Shown in pieces: positions 55,406 through 64,000 of a stretch of DNA of 64,000 nt; position 1 is the stretch's first letter, and each line of letters starts with the position of its first letter. Position numbers and translations under genes: made by a program. Source of the stretch: Halichondria panicea (Eukaryota > Porifera > Demospongiae > Suberitida > Halichondriidae); contig NC_087389.1 in the NCBI RefSeq assembly GCF_963675165.1, forward strand, positions 3,718,830-3,782,829. The letters run 5' to 3'. The notes below the pieces were generated by a model, which saw only the letters and a program-made list of their open reading frames with translations, did not search any database and was not told where the DNA came from.

Positions 55406-58400
55406 CTTGCCCAGGTTCAAGTTTCTTCTGGACCATCTGCTCAGTGACGGTGAGAGCTTCTACAGCAGCTGTTCTTGGAACCAGAAGAGACACTTGACTA
55501 AGTATCTTTACCATCTTACCACGAAATGCTAGAAAGTAAGTTGTTGCACTTATATGTAAAACGTTATTGTACATTTGCAAGTTAGTGCTGCACATACAAT
55601 ACAGTAAGCTTCATGTACAATACAATTACCACACAGTTAGGGTTTAGATAAACAGTATGCTTACTCGCAAAGAAGAGCATAAAGTTATCCGCCCCATCAA
55701 AGTCCAGACGGGAATACTCTGAACTGACATGGTCGTACACATCAGGGTCACCCACCTACAATACATGCAGGGCAAGCACAAGAGTTATATCAGTATATAT
55801 GTGAGCACTTCTATAACTTCGTGATAATCCAGTGGCATATACGGCACCAAAATGATTAGTAGGCATGGGAAAAAGGGGCTGGTGCAGTATTAAAAACTTG
55901 GGGTGTCCATAGTCTTGAATACCAGCCGGTTATCATTGTAGCGTGGGAGGGAGAGAACCGTCTGGTTACTCTGGGCGGAAGGTTCTGTCAGTCAGGAATG
56001 TGATCATCCTGTTAATCACGTGATAATAACCCACAATTTAGTGTGCACTAAATAAAACTGTTATATTCTTGAAAGCTATGTTACATTCTTGCGGGTAAGG
56101 CTCCAATGAATATACTCTATCAACATTCCGTCCGAGGACAGAAAAGTATGCCCAGAGTAACCAGGCGGTTCTCTCCCTCCCACGCTACAATGAGAACCGG
56201 CTAGTATTCGAGACTAGGGTGTCCACATTTGGTGCCATTATTGAATTGTATGAAATCTTTGGAAAAGCCTCCAAAATAAGTGCACTACCTGCTTTCATTG
56301 TTTCAATGACACACGTTTTAATGACAGTAGGGCTGACTTTGAAAGTTGAAGATAAAATCAACTATAGTATCTTAGCAACATGCACAATGGGATAAAACCT
56401 CCGCCAACCAAGCCCATGGCCAGCAGCACTGGCTTCCGCACATGCACAGGTGCTGATGAGGTCAACAAGATATCATACCACTGATCACTATGGTATGCAG
56501 GTAAAGGACACAACAACAGATAATATGGCGGAAACTTGGTGAGGGATAAACATTATTGAGAAAATTAAGCTTTTTAAATAAAAAAATACGGCTATCAACA
56601 GTTTGCAAAATGTTCATTGTATGAATCAATGCTTGATTTTCTCGAATGTTTATCCCTCACAAAGCTTCCTGTGCTGACCTTGAGCAGTTTCTGTCTGGCT
56701 ATTGTGAGGAGGTGTGTGAGATGGTCCTTGAACACTGGGTGGTCCTTCAGGTGATTGTGGGAGAGGAACGTGATCCACACATCAGCTGATGTCAGACTCA
56801 GCAGCTGCATGTGTGGGCGGGAGGAATGGATAGTTAGTTGGGTTAAAACTCTACAGCATGCATGCTTGTTTTTAGACTAGAGTTGCAGTATGCCACTATG
56901 TTAAATATTATACAGTGGAACCCCTCTTAAAAGTGTACTAAAAAAGCCAATGTACACCTTAGATTCAGTGTATGAAAGTAACTAGGCATAATGCTACATA
57001 GCACAATGACAGCGCTATAGCTACCTGGCTGTTGTGTTTAGTGAACTCAGCCACAACCTGGAGGTACAGTTCCAGAGCCTCCGGAGGCTTGAATGTCAGA
57101 GAGTATGTCTGTAGAGAAAAGAAACAAGAAACAAGGGCCTGATAACAGACACACAACCATCATTGATACCACACAGATAACATTCCAACGTATAGATAGA
57201 GACTGCACGCACCACACTGAAAAAACATAACAGTAATCAGATGTCCCACCTGTCCACATAATGTACATATTATGGCTACAAAGGTTGATAAGGGAATATT
57301 GTAGGGTTAGGTTTGCTATTGATGAGAAAGCTGTTTTTGAGCAAGCCCAATATTAACAGTGCCCGAGTCTCACAGGAGTTGTTTGAGCTAGTGCATCCCC
57401 ACATTACTGACAGAGTAATTAATACTAAGAGTTTAAGCCTGACTATATGTGGTACAATAGTGACGTTGGGAGTGGTGGTCTGTGCACTGCACATGAGGGC
57501 AGATCCCTGCACTCACCCAGAGCAGTGCCAGCTGAGAGGTGCCCAAGTGGACCAGGACTTGACACACCCTCTTCAGGAACACGTATTGCTCCTCCACCAC
57601 ACCTTGCGAGTTGGCCAGTCTGCAAACACAGATATGTACTAAATAATAGTTTACATGCCTTCACTATACAAAAGAGTACATTGACCTTCAAGGTCACACA
57701 TGTACTTTGTCATATGACAAGACAAGCCTCGAATTTGTTAATACTAAGCTGCAATGCTAAAGATAAGATTACTATTATACACATATGAATGTTTGAGGGA
57801 ATGAAAGTGGCAGCAATATGCATTCTATAGATAATTGTACCAGCCTAAAAAATGTAAAAGATTACCACAATGATGTAATGTCCTTTAAACCTTACACCTT
57901 ACATTGAAGCAGCCATGATTCCATTGAGAGCTTCAGTGGAGAGAAGCAATGAGAGAATTGTGGTCCTGTCTCCCTCTGTCTTGCGAACATCACCCTGAAA
58001 TCAAGTTAACACTACTTAACTACCATTGTGTAGTCAGAGAACATTTGTGCTTGATCGAAAGCGGAATAATCAAAATAATACGTACTTTTCTGGAGAGGAT
58101 AGGCAGTAGACACTCACAGGCGACCGTCTTAAGTTCCTCCACCCCTATGAGGTTGTAGAGGAGCTTAATAAGCTTGGCGTCCTCCATCAGGAGGGTGGGA
58201 AACTCCACCCACTCCACAAAGCTGACTATCGTGCTCAGGGCAGTTCGACGAAGGGGCTCCGACAGAGGAGACTGGGGGATAATAGGTAAATAGTAAGGTA
58301 AAGAGAATAGACGAGTGCATTGGTGCATTGGTCACACTTTTTGGCTCCAGTACTATTTCAGGGAAATTACTTACCTCATAACGGTCTAGTTGAAAATAGG

Positions 58401-58981
58401 TAAAGATCATTTCGCATAAAAGCTAAATTCAGTACTAGGATGCAGGTAATAACCTCTAAGTTGCTAATGAGAAAAGTGAAGACTGTCTGAGACTGCTGGT
58501 TGAGGGCAGCTGCCATCTCCCTCTTACGCCCTGAGGTCATGCCAGACTCGTACCCGTGGATGTCCTCAGCCAGACGACGGAATATCAGCAACACCAGCTC
58601 CACCTGGGTGGACTGGGAGGGGAGAGGTGTGACAGCATGCAAGGACTGTGCTTGAAGTGGTGGCATAATAGTACGCCTAATAATTATACATGTATAAGTA
58701 GCGAGAAACCATTGAAGTTAGACCAATACCGTATAGCGGTAATTTTTGTCGACAAGCTGACTTCCTTTTCCCCACGAAAACGTAAAGTGTGATTCACCGC
58801 AACACAGTGCAGGCAATGAAGTCAAACGCAATTTTTTTACTCACAAAATGAATTTTTTACCCCGCGAAAATTACCCGCTATACGGTACTTAGATGGAAGC
58901 TGTTAATTGGCTCCAACAAACTGCGTACATACTTTTAGTGCTACTGTAACATCACATCTCTCCCCTCCCCTCCCCTCCACA

Positions 58982-59025
<44 letters not shown>

Positions 59026-61609
59026 CAACAGAATCATTAATAAAGACTAAAGATTATCTTACCCCGCACTTGGAGACAGTCCCCAAGTCAGTGATAAACG
59101 AGTCCCATCTCTGCGGCCACATCTTTTTGGCTGTTTCCACGGTGACCCTAGCCAGAGCCTCCTTAACGAAAGTGGGCTCTTGATCATAAGGAAGGAGTTT
59201 CTGCAGCATGAAAGAGAAGGAGTTGTAGCGCAGTTGAGAAGCACTGACATGATATAATTAGAGTAAAACATCAGCTAGGACTGCATGAATACACACACAA
59301 TGTTGCAGGAGCGTAGCCACCATTTTTTGAAGGGGACAAAAGCGGCCGTAAAGTGACTGTTTACCAGCCGCGCAGCGCCAAAAATGTTGACAGGAAGCCA
59401 TGCTTCTTAATATGATGTCATAATTTACTTATATACCTAGTTGGGTGTGGCCTGATGTTCTATTTGCGCAGGCTAAGAACGAGAGCTAGTCTATAGATTT
59501 CGACCAGAATAGCTCACAGTTTAGAGACTACATGTAAATCGTTTTACTTGCCACTAGCTAGCTAACTGCAGCCATACTTGGACCTGTGGATTATCCCCAT
59601 ACTTGCAAGGACAGTTTTACCTACCCAATCAGTGGTTCAGCCATACGTCTGAGTATCCCTTAAATTACCTGGGATCTTCCCCTAATGTGCATGCATGTAT
59701 CCAAGTTACCCAGACCATTCAGCTTCCCGCATGGTCTGTCCATGCACCTATAGCCTTTGCTTCTGAGTATCCCAAGTGTTACCAGACCATCCGGGATCCT
59801 ACCGGTTGGTCTGTCCATGCACCTATAGCCCTTGCGTCTGTACCAAAAGTTATCCAGACCATCCAGGATCTTCCTGGACTAGTCTACCCTGACTACAGTA
59901 AGACAAGGAAGAAAAGGGGGTGCTCAGCTAATACAATAACCTAATGTGAGTATTAGAGATCCAGAAAAAAAAGGGGAGGGGGGATTGCCCCCTTTGCCAC
60001 GCCACTGTGTTGAATAGATTTCAGCAAGCTATTCATTAGTACAACTATTGATAAAGTATACATGTACAGTAGACCCTCGTTAATCCGGTCACTCTTGGGA
60101 CAACGCAGTTTGGCCAGAATTCAGAAAGTGGCTGCGGCTAATTTGCGGACATGCCTCGAAACCAATGGTGGTTCTGTCTCCTCTCTATTTAAGTGTAATC
60201 GAATTTTATTTGCCAACCCACACCCTAACGTCATATCTGGCTGTACTATATGTGTCTAAAGTCCATTAAAAATCTGGTTTAGGGCGGTTAAAACTGACTA
60301 GTATACAGGAATAGTGAGGTGGCAACCTTTCAAGGCGAGTTTTGTGCAGTAGTGTTAGCAATTGGTGCCAAACAAAACAGTTGGAATATCATATCAAGGT
60401 GACCGTTATTCAGAGAGTCAAATTAGCGAGAATCTATTATACTCACATTTGAGAGGAACTGAAGCAGGTTCAGTTGGAACTCTCTGCCTTCATCAAGACT
60501 CAAGCTTCTCCATCGATACCTAGAGAAGAGATACGCATGTATCAGTGTTGTGTTTGTCAATCATCCCAGGCTGCTAATGAGATCAGTGATTAGTTGTATT
60601 TAAATCTCAAGCTTAAATTGGATGGTACGGAGAACTTCAGTATCATTTTCAACTGCTAATTAGAATTTGTACAGTCCTTTGACAATAGAGCTGCACTATT
60701 TTGTAAGCTATTTTGTAAGCTTTTGAGCATCCATCAACTCTCACTTTGTACAATATGAACACTCACTTAACAAAATGCTCCATGAGTTGCAATCCAAAGT
60801 GCTTGATGACAGGGACGTGCTCCTCAGACAGAATGAAGCCACACGTCAAACAGTACGGACTCTCATCTTTGAACTGCTCCACTTTCTATAAATAAAGAAA
60901 AACTTTAATATTGACACTTAATGTAAATCAGTAATTCAGCAAAAGTGATACGCAAACAGGGACTTACAACGAAATCAAGCATGAAATCCGATATCTTCTA
61001 TGAAATCACATGAACAGAACTAGACGCCACGCCTTTTTTTAAGGGTGTGGTCTCCAGTGTAGGTGGAGATCACACCCTTTCTTCGAACCGCACTCATTGT
61101 CTCTATTGAGATGATTTTTGTGAAGAGATTGTCTCCTATCAGTGGTGAGCAGCTCTGAACGTTGAACGCGAAAGACTAGCTAGAATCAGATGTCATTGCT
61201 CAATTACCACACCCCTAAAACGTCATGTTAACATTTACTAGGAGATTACTAGTAAGTTTACAACACTTTCATTGATCATGACTTGTGCTAGTCATGTTAC
61301 TTTGTGCACAATATTTGTGTAGAGCTATTGGTAGTTCGGCACTCTTCCGTTCTTATTATATAGATCTACTCTTTCTCCTAGTATTAAGCTAAATCATAGC
61401 CCCGGTTCCAGGCTAGATCTAGATCCAGGGCCCATAGGCAATCTATCTAGATTAGGTCTTGGAAGTACAAAACCTACCTGACTACACTCTGCTCTCTCTG
61501 CCTGAATGGACAAGGGGTCCATGATCTTGTTGACACAGGATATGAGGTCTCGACACAGCAGCAACAAGGCATCCTGCTTCTCATGCTCAGAGGACCATTG
61601 GACAGCCAT
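55406..61609 (-). CDS. Duplicated 5' part of exportin-5 (exons 1-12), 3'-truncated
   Basis: All twelve exons of the XPO5 5' block are present with splice sites and no frameshift, from MAVQWSSEHEKQDALL at 61609 to EPGQG at 55406. Exonic changes are few, whereas the introns differ by many indels and inserted elements. The next exon copy, at 47145, stops after 21 codons, and exon 14 onward is missing. If transcribed it could give a protein of about 496 residues containing the Ran-binding N-terminal HEAT repeats but not the rest of the cargo cradle. It may equally be a recent unprocessed pseudogene. Its own 5' flank, with Asteroid gene A8 upstream, is preserved. Confidence 0.8.
55910..56216. mobile_element. 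307-bp MITE with 9-bp target duplication, absent from copy 1
   Basis: Ends of about 51 bp are inverted repeats with three mismatches, starting TAGTCTTGAATACCAGCCGG. GGGTGTCCA flanks both sides (55901-55909 and 56217-56225). Copy 1 has a single, empty GGGTGTCCA at 37921, which proves insertion after the duplication. Confidence 0.93.
58727..58887. mobile_element. MITE, TACCGTATAGCGGG family (copy 2 of the duplication)
   Basis: TACCGTATAGCGGTAATTTT at the left and AAAATTACCCGCTATACGGTA trimmed at the right. Counterpart of the element at 40465. Confidence 0.8.
58979..59027. repeat. (ACGC)n microsatellite, copy 2 only
   Basis: About eleven ACGC units occupy the place of a short ACACCCATACACAC stretch in copy 1. 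Confidence 0.9.
60068..60440. mobile_element. pogo/Tigger-like MITE, copy 2
   Basis: CAGTAGACCCTCGTTAATCC at the left and AATTAGCGAGAATCTATTAT at the right. About 100 bp not present in the 42540 element lies inside it (60130-60250). Confidence 0.65.
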
Positions 61610-62668
61610 CTTCAACCTCGTGGTCTTGCAGCATTCAGCCCCTCCCACTTCCTAATTTTCAAGCATTCTCTCTGCTCTGGCACTCACTGTCTAGATTTAT
61701 ATTGATACATAAAATGTGCATACTTTAGTCCATAATAATACATGCACACTGTTAATTGATGAGCCTATTATTAACAGTGAATTGATGAGCCTATTATTAA
61801 CAGTGAATTATGTCCCTCATTCCAAACAGCACCTACCCCATCATACTTCTTCGTCCTACACTGGATTGTTCAGCCATCCTACCCTATGGTGTAAACCAAA
61901 ATGGTTCCTGAGATATCGTCCAATGATGGCTGAACAATCCAGTGTAAGACATACATGCACGTACCCCACTGTTAATTTCTTAGAAGGTGAAACACTGATT
62001 TTATATGATTGTTGCTTTATAGATTCACGATCATTCCCCATAATGTTAAGATCATTACGATAAAAAGTAAATCGCATGTCTGTTATGTCAACACACAGGG
62101 TGAATGCTCTCCGAGCATCTTGTTTCGAGAATAATCGTATGATGTACATGCAGTGTATCCAGACTATCTATATACCACAAATTGTTGATGAGTACCGTAT
62201 GTATAGCGGGTTATTTTCGTATGGTGGATTTTTTGTATTTCGTAATTAATTATTTTTCTGCAATAGGTTCAACGTCCTGCACTATCCTGACTGTACGAAT
62301 ACTTAAAATACGAATGGGTAGTTCATAAAAAAATTACCCCTATACGGTACTTGTACTTAGTGCTGCTGATCATATGATCTCCAGCCAATCAGCTTGTATA
62401 TAGTCACCTGACCATAACTTAATAATGCACGCTATGAAGTAACAATTAAAATAAATGTAGCCATAGAAAACGGGGTTCTATAAATATCTAATGTATCGTG
62501 ATACTATTGTTACATTAATTGCTTATGATCACTATCGATAAACTAGCCTCGATCCCAGGCCGAGTTTTCGCTTTTATAACGGTTAGGCAAACAACCGTTA
62601 TAAAAGCGAAAACTCGGCCTGGGATCGAGGCTATCGATAAACATGCAGTGGTTTAGATGCTGTAGAAT
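61610..62668. other. Spacer between truncated XPO5 and A8, rich in inverted repeats
   Basis: In copy 1 this gap is only about 230 bp. The extra sequence holds a 32-bp tandem duplication (GAATTGATGAGCCTATTATT region, 61755-61808) and an inverted repeat at 61857-61946 (TACACTGGATTGTTCAGCCA and complement). A worn TACCGTAT-type MITE follows at 62193-62349. No gene is recognised. Confidence 0.65.
62544..62633. mobile_element. 90-bp near-perfect palindrome with 9-bp target duplication
   Basis: TAGCCTCGATCCCAGGCCGA at the left mirrors the right end, with an 8-base centre AGGCAAAC. TCGATAAAC flanks it at 62535-62543 and 62634-62642. Copy 1 has the empty site (CCATAAAC near 44250). Same family as 9219. 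Confidence 0.9.
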
Positions 62669-64000
62669 TCAATCCACAAAGTTAGACAATGATGCAAATC
62701 TGTTCTGAGTAGGGATTGAATATTGTAATCGAACAGCATGGGCTTGGCGAACAGGTTCGACTGGTGCATCCGGGAGAAGCTCTTTTGTTATTGCATTGTA
62801 CATAATCCTCCCTTCTTCGTCAAGCATTGAGTAGAGAGGATTGGGTAAGTTCACGAAAAATTTTTGAAATACTGTTGCAGAGAACATACGACCCAGGCTT
62901 GTGTAGGTAAAAGGGCAGCCGAGGATCTGGTTGAAAGTATTGGCAAGGTGAAGCATGCATTCCCATTGAGCTAAGTAGTGGATCCGATCAAGAGCCTTCA
63001 TTTGGTTACGGCAATCCTTAATTTCATCACTGCCTTTACAGAGACACTTTTGAAGGCAGAGAACAAGAGCCAAAATGAAAGCCTTGAATCGATGGTCCAC
63101 ACTTGAGTGAATAGCCATCAGCCAACACCGGCTTGCAACTACTGCTAATTTCAGATCTTCAGAGACATTCTCCAATTCCGCTGAAATTTGTTTGCACTGA
63201 AATACACGTAAAACGATGTCTCTTCGTTTTATTTTGGGCATATCAGGAATATTCAACAAATTGTGTGATCCAAGAATCTCTAAATGCTTCTCATTGAGCA
63301 AGGAGGAAATGTTGTGTTCTTCTAATTTACACAGCGATTTTTGCCTGACCCTCACAATAATTTCAGGGATACTGCCACTTTCATAGCAACTAATGAGAGC
63401 ACCAATAGCATACAGAAGAACCGAATTGGTCACTTTCCAAGCAGACTCTCTCTTTATATCTTCAACAACTAGTATATAATTCCAGATTTTGCTCCCCTTC
63501 AGAATATGGCCTACCAAGAAATGCATTACATTGCGCGAAAACTCTCCTCTTTTGAAACGAGATACAATCCACTGAGGGACTGATGTACTAAATGCTGAGT
63601 GTTGAGACAGGTCTTCAAATGAATGAGGGACAACTTCATAAAACTTACGATCACTAGCGAGTTCTCCTTGATAATCATCAATGTTTAAAGAGGAGTTATT
63701 AAGCTTTTCAACTATTAACTCTACTTTAGCCTCCTGATCAATTCCTAGCTCAGGTAGTGCATGGCGACTGTGAAAGTCGTTGCCAAGACAGTATGGTAAG
63801 AAAAGGCGGATTTGAGGGTGGCTAAAGTTGCATGTTCGATCAAATTTCTGATAGTGAAAATACTGCACCTCTGTTTTAAGGTCTTGTAAATTGTGCGGTA
63901 TGAGAATCAGTCCGTGGTTTATGTTAAAAATGAAGAAATCCGAGTCCAAGCCTAAGACGGGACAGCCAAGATGATTTGCAAGTGACACCACATCTCGATC
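62669..64000 (-). CDS. Asteroid/ASTE1-like nuclease A8, copy of A5 (N-terminus beyond the window)
   Basis: The open frame covers residues equivalent to about 147-584 of A5 and has the same extended C-terminus. Visible metal motifs: LDSDFFIFNINHG and CLGNDFHSRHAL. The ADGEADRD motif lies at the window edge: 64000 falls in the codons preceding VVSLANHLGCPV. Apart from the stretch that A5 shares with A2, it is almost identical to A5. In that stretch (63778-63991) A8 differs strongly, for example IPHNLQDLKTEVQYFHYQKF against MPDNLEDLKREVRYFDCRKF, so A5 rather than A8 was converted. The family-specific LVVEDIKRESAWKVTNSV and FTYTSLGRMFSATVF are present. Confidence 0.9.
   Translation of the reverse strand, partial: DRDVVSLANHLGCPVLGLDSDFFIFNINHGLILIPHNLQDLKTEVQYFHYQKFDRTCNFSHPQIRLFLPYCLGNDFHSRHALPELGIDQEAKVELIVEKLNNSSLNIDDYQGELASDRKFYEVVPHSFEDLSQHSAFSTSVPQWIVSRFKRGEFSRNVMHFLVGHILKGSKIWNYILVVEDIKRESAWKVTNSVLLYAIGALISCYESGSIPEIIVRVRQKSLCKLEEHNISSLLNEKHLEILGSHNLLNIPDMPKIKRRDIVLRVFQCKQISAELENVSEDLKLAVVASRCWLMAIHSSVDHRFKAFILALVLCLQKCLCKGSDEIKDCRNQMKALDRIHYLAQWECMLHLANTFNQILGCPFTYTSLGRMFSATVFQKFFVNLPNPLYSMLDEEGRIMYNAITKELLPDAPVEPVRQAHAVRLQYSIPTQNRFASLSNFVD

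Larger units (their letters stand above)
46852..64000. repeat. Segmental tandem duplication, copy 2 (runs off the window)
   Basis: Collinear with 24460-45660. Matching points: 46852/24460, 47145/24842 (XPO5 exon 13), 47419/25159 (A1), 48801/28003 (A2), 50395/33123 (A4), 55406/37436 (XPO5 exon 12), 61609/44053 (XPO5 start), 62669/44284 (A5). About 5 kb of copy 1 (29.7-33.0 kb plus smaller losses) is missing. Confidence 0.88.

Overview
This is animal nuclear DNA: spliced genes with short GT-AG introns, nested genes, many short inverted-repeat elements, and AT-rich spacers full of TATAATTATA and GCATGC strings. The compact introns, repeat style and gene content (a lone Death-domain protein, gankyrin, FGD-type RhoGEF, exportin-5, a lineage-specific Asteroid family) suggest a demosponge such as Amphimedon. 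That taxonomic call is an inference.

Layout. 1634-6781 (+) is an FGD-type DH-PH-FYVE-PH Rho exchange factor whose 5' end is not seen. 7957-8862 (-) is a small Death-domain protein. 9.2-11.2 kb holds MITEs and a broken LINE reverse transcriptase. 11405-12742 (+) is gankyrin (PSMD10), tail to tail with a membrane-anchored USP-type deubiquitinase (12924-14630, -). That gene is head to head with a coiled-coil protein carrying a degenerate nucleotidyl-cyclase domain (14778-16410, +). 16891-17707 (+) is a small three-exon secreted protein.

The rest is dominated by one locus. Exportin-5 (XPO5) runs on the minus strand from 44053 to 17899 in about 32 exons. Exon 12 (ends 37436) and exon 13 (starts 24842) are separated by a 12.6-kb intron, and the reading phase matches exactly across it. 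Inside that intron sit four single-exon genes of the Asteroid/ASTE1 family (XPG/FEN1-like nuclease fold), on both strands: A1 (frameshifted), A2 (intact), A3 (long ORF but active site dismantled) and A4 (intact). A fifth, A5, lies just upstream of the XPO5 start. A separate small secreted-peptide gene is nested antisense in a 3' XPO5 intron.

A block beginning inside XPO5 exon 14 (about 24460) and running to about 46851 has been duplicated in tandem; the second copy starts at about 46852 and runs off the window. Copy 2 holds XPO5 exons 1-12 with open frames, an exon 13 with a premature stop, decayed relics of A1 and A2, an intact A4 copy (A6), and an A5 copy (A8, cut by the window end). The A3 interval is mostly missing. 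The window therefore shows a birth-and-death cluster of Asteroid-like nucleases growing inside and beside an essential nuclear-export gene, with duplication, decay, gene conversion and at least one probable catalytically dead member.
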